In this document: positions 1 to 12,200 of the stretch, piece after piece
How positions within the stretch are numbered: the stretch's first letter is position 1
Layout of the letters: the number at the start of each line of letters is the position of its first letter
Assembly (NCBI GenBank): GCA_027574665.1
Contig: CM050652.1
Location: 4,134,589 to 4,198,588, forward strand
DNA: 64,000 nt
DNA from: Rhynochetos jubatus
Taxonomy: Eukaryota > Chordata > Aves > Eurypygiformes > Rhynochetidae
Reading direction: 5' to 3'
Notes under the pieces: model-generated
The model's input: only the letters and a program-made list of their open reading frames with translations
Told to the model about the DNA's origin: nothing
Databases searched by the model: none
Program-made: the position numbers and the translations under genes

Positions 1-2944
1 GCTCAGCAACTCCTAGAGCGAAACCAAGTGTGGGGTAAATAGAAGGGCCCTGAGTATGTGAACTAAAGGTTTGAGAGAGCAGAAGTATCTGTTGAGAGCT
101 CGTAAAAGGGGGATGACACCATCAAAACAACTGGGTCATCGAGCATATTTGCAGAGATAACAAATGAGTAGATGGGGAAGAGGAAAACCTTCTGCGAGAT
201 CAGCTGTAAACTGAGCTTGGAGGAAACCTTCAGCAGGAGGGGAAGTGGAGATTGGATCCGATGAGGAGGAATTAATCAGGTTTTAAACTGGGGAAGAAAG
301 GGAAGAGGAAAAACACGTGCTGGGTTAAAACGGCATGTGCTGAGTTCACGCTGAAAGGCTTTATGCTGTGTCGCTACGATTTTGCATAACTCCCAGGATA
401 TTTGCTGAGAGTGCTTTTTTTTGTTCCACATGCCATAAAGACATCAGTGAAATTAATATTTTCAGAGCGGAGATGCCAGGTCTCCTGCTATGAACTAATG
501 TTTGCTTTCTAAGTATCACGTTGGCTTCCGTGAAGTACTTATAATGTAAATTTGCACTCTGCTTCTGGCAAATTACACAACTGCATCTCTTTTGCCAGTT
601 ATATTACCCAGATGTAATCTCTTTCTGAGTAACCTGCTCACGTTTTCTTCGTTCAGTAAATGAAGGCTTCTTTTAACAAACTGATCCGTGCATAAATGGT
701 AAACAGTAATTTATTCCCGAGGCTTTGAGAACTTTCTCTGAATGTTCAGAGCACTGAACTGGGGCTGAGACTGGTTTACAAAGTCACCTCAGTGTCACCA
801 CTTCCAATCCATAAAACAAAGGTACAATTATCTTCATTTTACTGTGCGCTGTGGGTTAAGGCTAAAAAGGAGAGTATAAAAAGCTTCAGTTTTGTTATTT
901 TTCTCTTACTCTGCCCTAAATCAGAACTTTACCGAGGACTGAGGGAGTTTGGGCAGCATAAAAACACTAAAAATTGGAGGGAGTGAAACCTTTGGTTTTG
1001 AGCAGAGCGAGCTGGAAAACAGGGCTACTCGTGCACAGGAAATGTTGTAATTTCAAAATGTAGTTTCAGTCTGAATCAGAACAAAACCCCGAGAGTTTCC
1101 AAATTCCCCTTGAAATGGAAATTCTGAGAATTTCAGTCTGGAAACGCTGAAGCAGGGTGTTTCTGATACCCACCTCCCGCCCCAGACCTGCCAAGCGAAA
1201 TCAACTTTCTCGTCAGCTTGCAGCGGAGCCGCCACCAGCTTCCCTGAGGAGGTGGGAGGTTTCCTGGGGACACCTGCAGTGACATCTCCCAGGGAGCCTC
1301 TCCAAGGATCGCCAGGCTCCGAGCGTGGCTCTGGGAGCCCTCAGCACTGCTGGACTTCTGGAGCGTTGCACAGCTGGGTGCTGGTACCTCGCCTGTGCGT
1401 GGAGGTGGTACTTCAAGCGGTTGCAGCATCTGCGTTAGGAAGACAGGTGAAGGTGGAGGCTGTTGGCAGAGTAGAAGACCCAGTTTCATTTCTTGCAGAA
1501 GGCCCAAACCATTTATGCAGCAGCGTTGCCAGAGCCCAAGCCCTGGAGAAGCACCGCTCTGCCCTGAAACTTTAAAAATTAAATCAAGCTAGGGAATATC
1601 TTCCCTGAATTTCTTCAGCAGAAAGACTGGAGGAGAAAATAATTAAGAGGATTAGAGACCTGGAAATGACTGGTGGAGCTGGCGCTTGCTGGAGCTCTGA
1701 AGTCTTTGCTCACATGCCTTTATACTCCCCAGGTGAGCACGTTTGCCTGCCACGTCATTATTCCTATAGAAAAAAGGTAAAACAGAACCTAGGAAAGGTG
1801 TAGGCAGCTGCAGTGTCAAGGCTGTCACCGAGGGGAGAGCTGTGCTGTTTCACCGCCCCCTTGCACTCTCTCACCCTTGCCTTATATCTGCTGCCTAAAC
1901 TGGGTAAGACACGGGCTGGTTTTGGCCACTGAACAGTACCTGTGCGTGACCTCCCGACCTATGACTGGTTTTTATTTGTCATTGCAACCAAAAAACATGC
2001 TTAAGTTTAAACTTAAGAAGCTGTTTTGTGTAAGGGGGCAGCAAGTGTTTTTATCAGGCTTCCTCAGCGATGCATTTCGAGGTGAGTGGCAGGTTCTGCA
2101 GCCCTTGATGACTTGTGGGGCTGGGATCTGACTCATTTATTGGGACACCTTGTAGAGGGTTTTTTACACGTGGGGGTAACCGCAGGCTAGGCACAACCAA
2201 ATCGCTCTGCTTGGCTTCCAGCTACCGGTGCAGAGGACAGGCCTCCCGCAGGTCCTGCGCTGTAGCTTCCAGCCCCATGTAGATGTCTCTGACACCCCGG
2301 GGTGTCTCAGATCATGGCAGATACCTGTCTTTAGGCAACCAGATCCATCTGTACGTGTTTCCCTTGTGAGCTGCTGTCTGAGCGCCCAGTAGCTAATGGA
2401 CACGTAGTCGATGGTGTCCCTGGGGTCTGGATACCCGCGTGTGATAGTGGAGTGTCTCTAGACTCCTCTTATTGCCACAGTGATGGGACCGGCTCAGATG
2501 GACGCGCGTCTGTGAAGGTACATACGCTGATGCACTGCAACGTGCAGGCTGACTTACACCGCAGACTTCTGGCAAAACACCTTTTCTCACACTTGGGTTC
2601 CTGGCCAATACATACAGCCTGTATTCCCACCCCTTGGTGGGGGTCAGGGTAAGGGAACTTCACTGCATTCCGACTGTAGAAATCTTTTAACTGCTTCCAT
2701 TATCTGTTTTGGAGACAGCGTTGACAGAGATCCTCTTGCCCAAATATTTTTAGTCTTCTGCATTTTAAAGGTTGGGTGTGGTGGTACACGTGTGATGTGA
2801 GCTCTAGCACAGGCCGCTAGAGTAAACCCTCCCGTGACGCGTTGCTGAGTTTTTCATACCTTTTGTTAAAATTAGAGGGTAACAGAAAATACATCTTGTA
2901 TTTTTCCAAGTTTAGATCAATAACAAGAAGTACGAGCTGCCTTT
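1..2944. other. Intergenic DNA downstream of IL2RA
   Basis: I see no supported gene here. The open frames are short, show no domain pattern, and do not join through good splice sites. The stretch at about 1150-1560 is clearly richer in G+C than its surroundings and carries overlapping frames on both strands, as GC-rich non-coding DNA does. By the human gene order the next minus-strand gene should be IL15RA. No signal-peptide or sushi exon resembling it was recognised, so it probably begins beyond the left edge. Confidence 0.6.
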
Positions 2945-2960
2945 CAAACATCCAGAACAA

Positions 2961-2979
2961 TTTATTGTTACAGTTTATT
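2961..2979 (-). terminator. IL2RA: Tandem polyadenylation signals, probable IL2RA 3' end
   Basis: Two minus-strand AATAAA hexamers lie at 2979-2974 and 2966-2961. They are the first such hexamers after the IL2RA coding region. A T/G-rich stretch follows downstream on the minus strand (about 2955-2940). Assignment to IL2RA is by position and is not proven. Confidence 0.5.
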
Positions 2980-4144
2980 AGTTATTTCATGCTGAGAAAA
3001 TCAAAGGCTACAAAATAGAAACACCAGCCACCACATCTCATGTAAAAGTGGCGAGAGTGGCCATGGAGAAAGCACAACCGTGGCAATATCCCTTTGGCCA
3101 CAGCCTCTTCCAGTGATGGTGTTTGCTCCCCAGGATGGATCCTGCTGGATTCCATGTGCTCTCTGCTGTTGTGCAGAGGTCAAGCCTCAGATACAAACAT
3201 TTCCCCAGAGGTAGGTGTACTTTACCCTACCAAGAGGTAAAGTACAGCTCAATGGAGAGTTAGATTCCTGATAAAGTACATACACATCTCCCATGCTGGA
3301 GGTGACCTGGGTTCAGACTCTCTGTGTAGACATTAATAGCTAGGAAAATTAGATCCCATAATAGTTGTCCAGTCTGTAGCAACCCACTATTGCTTACAAG
3401 TCCCTTACCAGCAGTGTGTCTCCCTTAATTTCCAAGAAACAAAGACAAAATGTGGAGACAGAACCCCTGAGCCAAGCTGGGTAGGGAAAGGAGGAACATC
3501 CACTGGAGCATTAGGAGACATATGACTCTGCTCGTGTTATCTGCATAAAAACAAGCATGCCAGGAGCAGATATGAAATGTTCGTCTTCTCCGGCGAAACG
3601 CCCTGAGCAGGACAAGCCAGGCCAGCCCAACTGCAGCACTTAACAGAGGCGTGTTAGCAATGAGTAACGTGCGTTGACTGAACGAAGCAGAAGAGTTTAG
3701 TAGCACTGCTTGCAGCTCTCCTGGCAGGAGGTGTGAACACCTATCATCTCTGGCGTAAATACAGATTATTATTTGCTCCCATATGAAATAACAGCATGTG
3801 ATAGCCCATTACATATCCATCTTTATAAAGATACGTAGTACAAGTAAGTCATATTCCAACAGGAATAAAAGAACCAGGGAAATTAGAAATATCAAGACTA
3901 TGGAGTGAGAATACCTCAACAGAAATACAAACTAGTAAATCAATGACACATACACTATCACAACATAGAAAACTACACTAAGATCTCATGCCTCCTGAAT
4001 TATGAGGAAGGGGCTCATCCCATTTTGCTTTTGACATATGCCATGTAAGCATCTATAGCTAATCTGGGCATCATTTAGAGTCAATGCAGAGAAACAGGTC
4101 CCTTTAGACTATCAGTCTTTGGCCTGTATATATAAATATGGCAT

Positions 4145-4156
4145 TAATAAATAAAT
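4145..4156 (-). promoter_or_regulatory. IL2RA: AU-rich element in the IL2RA 3'UTR
   Basis: On the minus strand this reads ATTTATTTATTA, which contains the TTATTTATT nonamer (4154-4146) typical of AU-rich mRNA-decay elements. It lies about 1 kb downstream of the last possible IL2RA stop codon, inside an A/T-rich alternating tract (4127-4182). Cytokine and cytokine-receptor mRNAs are commonly destabilised through such elements. Use in this transcript is inference. Confidence 0.45.
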
Positions 4157-6189
4157 ATGCACATATACATGTATATATAGGCCATAGGTTGAGATGAACT
4201 GCTCTCTAAAGGGAGTTCCTTCCCATTGTTAGACATAGATGCTTGCATTTTTTCCGATGAACCCCACCCTACCAGGCTGAACATGACTGAAAAGTGGCAG
4301 AAGACTATCCAAACTTCACAAATTCCCAGTAATATAACTACATGTCAAGTATCGTGTAAGCTTGAGTCTGTCCTCAAATGCCCTTGTGCTAGGTTCTTCG
4401 GTGCTCTGCAGCTATGAAAGGAGCTGTCAAATTAATTAACTGCCACAATCTGCAGCATCCTTCTCTGAGCTGGAGAAATGTAGTAACTGTTCTGGAAGGG
4501 GCTGGTCCAAAATATTTGGGAAGAAGGGGGTGATGACAAATGCATGTGTGTGCTGAACCATGAAGGAGTCCAGTAAGATTTTCAGCTTATGTGCAGAGGG
4601 TAAAGGGGTTTAATTCCCTTTTCCAAGAGGAGCAGAGTGAGGAGGAGAAAAGTGTGACCACGTTTGACCTGTCTGGGTAGGGTAGGGATAGGGGGACATC
4701 AGGTGTCCAGCATCTCTCCATGGGGAAGGCAGTGTGTGGGCTGTAATGATGGTGCCATCATCTAACGTGCTTGGGCGAGCGGCCCATATGTACGCCTGGT
4801 CGCTTGGGAGAGGCTGCAGTTATATTAGCAATACATCTGCTATATGGTAGTAGGAGAAGTGTTTCTGGGTAGCAGTTTCAGGCAGGGCTCTTTCCCCATC
4901 TGTCAATGATGGGGTGCTCTCCCTCCACCCGGACTCTGTAGGTGGACAGTCACTCTGTCCCCATAAGAATTAAGCCATTATTTTCTGCCTCCTTTACATG
5001 TCAGGTTTGAATGTCCAAGCTTCCTCCTCGTTTGCCACTACTGGTCTTGGAGTTGCTGGTTCAATATCTGGTTTCTTCTGTGGCAAGGCATCAATTTCAT
5101 GAGTTTGGATCTGAATGCCACAATTCCCTGAGAACTCTTCTCTACAACAGGAAAAAGCTTTACTACAGCTGGGAAGAGGCAGGTATTCTATGGCTTCTTC
5201 TGTATTTCCTGTGAGAAACCACACAGTACCTTTTGAAGGCGCCACTTAGGATGTCAGTTACTATTTCATCTGGTATTGCCTATTTCATCCCTTGTTCCAC
5301 TACGGGGTTAGTGAAATGTAGATCATTCTTGCCAATTTGTCACCTATCACAATCTCAGAAATCCCACAAAGGTCCAGGCAAGCTGCACCACGGTTGACCA
5401 TCTCTGCTAAAACATGTTTCAAAACGTTGTCTGCACTTATCACCGCTTTATCCTATCGTGAACTGGCGAAAAAGACCACTGATGTGGTTGCGCAAGGTCC
5501 TCCTCCTTTGTGAGAAAAATGCCTGTTCACCAAACAAGCAGAGCCCATCAACATGAAGAGAAGTGGGAATGAGGATTAGCAAAGAGAGAGTAGACAAGGA
5601 GAACTCCCAAGTGTCAAATAGGGACATCTTGGATTAAGTAGGCTGGGGAGCCTGAGAACAGGAACAGCCTTTGTGCGTCTCGGTGTAGCAACAGAAACAG
5701 CGAGGAGGCCAGACTAAAATAAGTCTGAAGTACAAAGTTGTTGTGACACGACTGAGAAATCAGGGGGATGAAGAAAGAAGAATCACGTGGTCATGGTGGC
5801 AGCTGCTCCACCAGACTTCCCACAGGTTAGCCCGAAAGAAAAAGACTGATTGCGTAATCTATCTGAAACCAACATTTTTGCATAATTAACCTTAATTTCC
5901 CCATTGAATTTGTTTTCCACCCATTATTTGAACTGCCATTCTCAGTTCCACAATGGCTGGGACAAGGCGTGCTTTTTGATCTCGAAAGCTCTGATTCCTC
6001 CTTTTCTTGTGCTGGTATTTAATAGCTGAACCAGACAACCCAAAATCCAGGGTCATTTATTTAACACCCACCAAAGAAGGTATTCAGAAATCTAAGCAGT
6101 GCAATAGTGAGGTGGTTGGTCTGGTCTCTTCCACTGTTAGGGATGGGTTTTTTTAAGATTTCTCATTTTCCTGTGTCCATCCCACTTAC

Positions 6190-6253
6190 CATATTCTCTT
6201 CTTGGTGAGTCACACAAAGACAGCGGGAATGATAAGCAGAACAAAAAATATAG
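6190..6253 (-). CDS. IL2RA: IL2RA exon 7, transmembrane segment ending in an in-frame TGA
   Basis: The exon is 64 nt, acceptor TTTTCTCTTTTAACAG, donor ATATG|GTAAGTGG. It enters in phase 1 and reads AIFFVLLIIPAVFV (residues 238-251), then TGA at 6212-6210. After the TGA the same frame gives LTKKRIW, ending in phase 2 so that exon 8 continues it. Mammalian exon 7 has the same role and about the same length, with LT followed by basic residues at the inner membrane face. This suggests the TGA replaced a sense codon. The stop is 20 nt from the last junction, so nonsense-mediated decay is not expected. Confidence 0.82.
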
Positions 6254-9200
6254 CTGTTAAAAGAGAAAATCATCACAGTTAACACATGGGTTTATCTGTA
6301 ATTATTGCAATTATTCCAACTGGGAGAAACAGGCAAGACCTGGGATAGGGGCTTATCTCGTCCCTATGGCAAAATAGTTCTTCCATATTGCCCCGTTGCT
6401 TTGCTCCCTGGGGCAAACAAGACCCAGCCAGAGAGGAGCTAGGCAAGTAGAGGGCGACCACAGCCAAATGGCAAGGGGCTACTGGTGCTGCGGCCCCTGG
6501 CATAGTTTGAAATACTCCTTCCCTTTCTTTATCTCACTCCATTATTCCTCCTTGTTATAATGTGCGCTACAGTCGTCAGCAGACTCCAGCTGGAATCGAG
6601 TCCTTGTAAAGGTCTAGAGCACAGTAAGAGACAATTTCTATTTTAGCAGATAATGGTTGGATGGAAGATGAGGAAGGGGGAGAAGAAAATCTCTTCAAAC
6701 TGATCTAAATACATCAGTTTAGCTGTGAGAAAATATTTTATTTGCCCATTCTCTTTTACTCCTTTGAAAATGTGAAAAAAACCCACATCATTTAAATATT
6801 TACATTTTTCCTGGGTTTATTTTTTTCCAGTGGAAATTATTCACTGAATTCACAAAGTCCCAGAGAAAGAATCTGAAAATTGTCTCATTTAAAAACTAGA
6901 CTTTTGATTAGTCTATTTTCGTTTACTTCCCTTATGAGTTTTAAAGAGCCTCATTATAAAAAGGTTAAGTGCTTAAACAGTCTCTATTTATGCTCTCTTT
7001 ACTGACTTTTCACCCAATACATGGGCATAGATGTGTCTTGCAGTATATTTATTCGCTCATAACAGAGATGGATCTCTTCGATAAAACAACAAATTGAAAG
7101 GCAAAGTAACTGCTCTGGGGGATTGGGGTGAAGTCTGAGTCCACTTAACAAAGTAGCATACCTGTCACTGGCAGTATCACCGATGAGGAAAAGGATGGAT
7201 GATTCGAACCTATGAAGAGAGAGAAATTCTTGATTTTGGATCAATTTGCACGTCTGGTGAAGAGCCAGCTCATTCCAGCATCACAGCAGTGATGTTGGTA
7301 GAGTCTGACAGCTCTCCCTCTGCACAGAACTCTTAATAATTGCCATGTTTGTTTCCTGACCATCAGTAGATGTTTCCAGCCTGGATGTCAACATACGTGC
7401 TGAACTGATACCTGTTAATGATGGGCATGAAGTGAACTGTGTCTTCCAGGGAATGGGATCCAGCTAAGATCTTCATTTGATATGAGAGTGGGAAGGATGA
7501 CTTTCAAGGTGCCAAGCTAGGATTTGGAAACATGGCTTCAAACAGGACCTCTTTTTTTCCCAGAAATGTAACCCAAAACTTCCCCAGTGCAAGAAATTAA
7601 TTGAATTTCTCCTGTATCCTGAAGAGGAATCCCTGAACTTGAGCCACTATAAGATATGGGCTGTTTTTTAACAAGAGATCCTGTAAGAGTGACCTCTTGA
7701 TAAGTCTCTATGTGCTGAATGCTGGGAGGAGAACTGGGAAAGGGGAGGAGATTCCATATCTAGCCCAATAAAGACGTTACGTCATAAAAAAGAGGGAGGC
7801 AACACTCTGGGGGAATAAATATTTAGTGCATTAAGTACAAAGACCTGACCTTGCTCAGGCCTGAATGTACTTTTGCAGGAAACTGGAGTTATTGTTCTGT
7901 TGAATTAAAGGCCAAAATGGACTCTTTCATCAGCCAGTCTCATGTTTTTCACAATCCTAATTTTAAAATTTCAAATATGTGTAATCTCCGGCTATTCGAT
8001 AGGTTGTATCATTTTCTGGGACTGTTACGTTGATAGGTTATTTCCATCATAGCAAGACGTTCCTTCATCCTGATAGTGCCAAGTGAAATTGTCAATGGGA
8101 AAAACAATTATGTCCTAAAGGAAGAAGGACCAAAGAACAAATTGTGACTGCTGTACCTTGAACACTCTGAACAGGGCACCACAGGGAAACAGTCGGATCT
8201 GTGAAGAAGGGGAGAAAGCCTTGGGTCAATACTGAAATAGTGAGTCCATGAGAAAGGTGATTCATTCCTACAGTCAGAGCAGCAATGAAAGGCAACGATG
8301 GCCGCGTGTCACTTGTAAAGTCTCTCTGCAGGCAAAATGGCCTGCCCAAACCATCCTGCTCTACCACATGGCCTGGTATGGGTCACAGCTGGCATCCATC
8401 TGACCTACCATTACATGAATGTGGCCTCTGAGGTAGTCACTCTATCTCTGCTATAGTCACTGAGGAGAAACAAGCCGTTAGAAGGTGCAATTCATCTCAC
8501 GCTAAAATAGATATGAAATAGGGCAGCTATCAACACCTATTCCCCTCTACCAATTATAAAGGCAGTCCAACTGAGATGTGGGTGTCTATGCAGTAGATGT
8601 CCACAGTTTTGCAAGAGTAATTTCCCTTTAAAGGCCCAAGTACTGATGAAAACCACTTTTTTCCACTCTCTGTTGGTAGAAGTCCTCTCATGTTGACTTT
8701 GCATTTGCTCCCATCTCTTTAAAAATCAGCCCATCACACTCCCCTGCCTCAGAGGAGATACAGGTGATGGACAGCTGAGTCCTTCCACCTTCAGTCCCTC
8801 TGCCTGACACCCAGAGTGAGCCCCAAACCCTCAGTGCTATCACAGACGCTTGGGAAAGGGGCTCTGTTTTGTCTCTGCACATTGAACTCATACATTGTAG
8901 AGTTAGGAGAGATCCCATCAGAAAAGGTAGGTAATTTGGGTGGGATAGAGGCCGTGAAGGCCTTTGGAGTTTTTTTGCATTAACACACCTAAAGGCATAA
9001 AAGCAAGAGGCAGATGTATAGCCTCACTTGAGAGCCCTGCTGGCTCCCTGAGCAGTGAAACTCAAGATGCCAGACTGTAGTGATGCATGTCCTGCTGAAT
9101 CTGGATCCATAGAGACTACAGAGCAATATCAGTGGGTTTCTTGCCGTCTCTTTGTTCAAAACAGTATCCTGGGTGTTAAATTAAGTACCGAGCCATATTA

Positions 9201-12200
9201 CTCAGGTTTAGCTGTAGACTAGATAAGCTCTGGATCCTAAAACCCTGAGCAATCATGAGGGATTCTTAGGTATACCTTTTGGAGTACCTTACTGTGAAGT
9301 GACAATAGATGGCCTATAGCTGCCAGGAGGAAGGAGAAAGAGAAAGGGTTATTCTACTGTTTTTTTCCTGGTTTATGACAGTGTGTCTTTGTCTGCTCAC
9401 AAGTTCCTGTGAATTTGCAGTCAGCATGAAGAGACACCCAAGACAAAGCAAGATGCAGCTACATACTCCCCAGATACGTCATCTCCATCAGTCAAAGATG
9501 GCATCTCCGTTGGTGTCAGAGCCCTGGGTTTGCTGATCCCTCCATCCCAAACCCCAAGCAGGTTGGTCCCTAGGATTGATGTGCTGAGTTGCAAGGTCTG
9601 GACCCTGCACAAACAGGTCATGACATCAGTGTGAATCCAAAACAACCATCTTACCTGGCTCAACAGTCTGTGGAGGCCTCTCATAGCTGCTGTCATTGGT
9701 GCACCGCATGTTAAGGGGCGTCCAGTTGATTTGGCCATTCACCTTCTTGCATGTGCGGGTGCCAGAGGTGGGAGGTCGCTTATCAAACCCACTCTGACAT
9801 TTGAAATGTAATACTTGCCCCACATAATACTGTTTGGTCAGTACTAAAGAGGCATGTGGAATAGTCTTGGGAGGACCACAAAAATCTGTGGGATCACAAT
9901 GCAGCACACAGTTAAGCAGATAGATTTTACCCACTCCTTTTGTTCTTGAAACAACATTATTTGTATTCTTGCAAAGTATAAACAAGTAGGGTATAACAAG
10001 CTTTTCTAATTCTTTGTTAGGATATAAAGTCCTCATTCGCTTACACCGTATGACTTGTTCAGCCAAGGTGTTATAGCAGTTGTTTTTCTCTGACTGTCAA
10101 AATAATTAAAAATTACTCATCATCATTCTTACACTTCCATGGAAATCAGTGGAAGAAGTGTTACAGTAATAAACGGGCTCCTACTTACCTCTCTGGTCAA
10201 ACTCTGAAAGGTTTTTTCTGTTCTGGGGTGCAGAGCTCTGTCTTTTGCTTTCTGGCTCCTGTGTAAAATTTAATTCCATCGTGGGAGCCGTTGACAACAA
10301 AATTTTCTCATCTGTGGGAGAAGTTGCATTTGCTGAATCACAGCAAGACAAATAGCAGAGCAAAGCCAGAACACCAAACTTTTAGAGGCAGGACAGAATT
10401 GTTGCAAGTTTTGATTTGCAAAGATAAGCGCAGAAGATCATTTGTTAGAGCAATGCCCAGACTGGAAAAACAGTGTAGAAAAAGGGACAATAATCACTTA
10501 CCAACACATTCTAATTTTTTGTAGAGCCAAGAAACAACCCCATGTATACGCTGACACCGAATTCCCAAGTAATGGCCACTCCTTCTCTGGTAGCCTTCAT
10601 CACATTTATAATACAGTTTGGTCCCCAGCGGATACGATTCAGCAGCAATATCAGCAAAGTCAGTCCTTGGAAGAGTTGGGCATCCTTCTGCAAACAGAAA
10701 GCCTAAGAATCAGGACAGCCTGTGCATCTACTTTATTCACCGAGGACTTCCCACATCTTTCTGTCTTATCAACACAAGATAATGCCCAGAGCTCTGTTAA
10801 GTATCTGGGGTCTAATTCTGCTCCCAGTCACAGGCCTAAAATTGCACCTGAGGGATAAAACTGGATGTCGTGAAGGGAACATGAGGGTAGCAAAGCTTTG
10901 TTTCTTTGATTGTCTCTGAGCCAAGGAGAGGCTCTGAATGTCTGGCAGAACTATTAATTATTTTAAGTGAATGTTTGTAATTTGAATTTTAGAACAAACC
11001 CACCCTCCAAAGCCTTCATCTCCTTTGAGTTAGTTATTGCCATTGATTTTATAAGTATAGATTTGTTCAGGATACCGAAAAATCCCTTGGGAGTGAGTGT
11101 CTCCACCAAGTGACATGAAGCCTGTATTTCATAGAATCATGGAATGCTTTGGTTGGAAGGGACCTTAAAGATCATCCAGTTCCAACCCCCTGCCACGGGC
11201 AGGGACACCCTCCACTAGACCAGGTTGCTCAAAGCCTCATCCAGCCTGGCATTGGACACTGCCAGGGATGGGGCATCCACAGCTTCTCTGGGCAACCTGT
11301 CCCAGTGCCTCCCCACCCTCTGAGGGAAGAATTTCTTCCTGATCTCCAATCTAAATCTGCCTTCTTACAATTTGAACTCGTTACCCCTTGTCCTGTCACT
11401 ACAAGCCCTGGTATTAGTCTACACTTTTTTAGTTAGAAGAGGCTGATTCATCTCCCTTGTATTTCTTGTGGAGGAGAAAGGATGCTGGAGCAAGGATGTT
11501 CTGCAGCAGCTGGGAGTGGTGGTGGGAGGCAGCAGGACTATCTGCTCCTGCTGCCTGAAGCGGGCGGTTGAGCCCTTTCTTTCTGCACCCAGCAGATGGG
11601 CAACATGAAACGCTACCAACATTTTCTTAATGAAGCTGTACATGATCATATCACAGAGATGCTGCCTGCACCAGCGAGGCATAATAACCAAAACTAAGTC
11701 ATTAAAAACTGCAATCATCTCTAAGCAAACATTGCAAAGGGGAGTAGAGTCTCAGTTCTGTCTGAGCACACCACACAGCAACTTACTGTGAAATAAGTTT
11801 GCAAACCTAAATATAACTTGTCCCAAAACAAGGGCGTGAAGTGCTTTGTCATCAGCAAATCACATGTAAATAAACTCCTTAATCAGTTGGAATGAATTAG
11901 GTTAGATCGTTTCAGTGCACTTGAAAAGCCCACTGAAGCTGAGCTGGAGACCCACAAGTTGATAAAGGCACTACTTAATGATTTTTTAAGGCCTAAAGGC
12001 TGAGAGATTCAAACACAAAACAGGCTGGTTGCATCAGGCTGGCATTCAGGATCTTTGGGTGCATGATCCATGGCCCTTTATGCTTATGCATAATAGTAAC
12101 AGTGATTACAAGTAAAATTTCTTAGTCATCGTGTCTTCACATGTTCTGCAGCCATAATTAATGCAGCCTTAACAATTGGCAGGAATGACTACAAAAGGGC

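Larger units (their letters stand above)
2955..5208 (-). other. IL2RA: IL2RA exon 8: short coding remnant plus about 2.2 kb 3'UTR
   Basis: On the minus strand an acceptor (TTTCTCACAG) ends just before 5208. Exon 7 ends in phase 2, and in that phase exon 8 reads W-KYRRSHRIPASSQL and then TAG at 5165-5163. This resembles the basic, very short IL2RA cytoplasmic tail of mammals. Because exon 7 carries an in-frame TGA upstream, this stretch would be untranslated in the normal transcript. The rest of the exon is inferred 3'UTR. No minus-strand AATAAA occurs between the TAG and the pair near 2.97 kb, giving a UTR of about 2.2 kb, similar to the long IL2RA 3'UTR in mammals. Read in phase 1 instead, the exon is open for 71 codons to a TAA at 4996-4994. 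Confidence 0.6.

Noticed and set aside
1-2944. Expected IL15RA first exon
   Set aside because: No signal peptide joined to a sushi exon was found on the minus strand; the gene is probably outside the window.
6279-6503. Minus-strand open frame beside the IL2RA transmembrane exon
   Set aside because: It lies in intron 6, has no splice signals that join it in phase, and the real exon is just below it at 6253-6190.
9886-10066. N-terminal extension of the sushi 2 frame
   Set aside because: It is simply the intron upstream of the exon 4 acceptor staying open by chance; the splice site and the phase 1 sushi exon pattern place the exon start at 9885.
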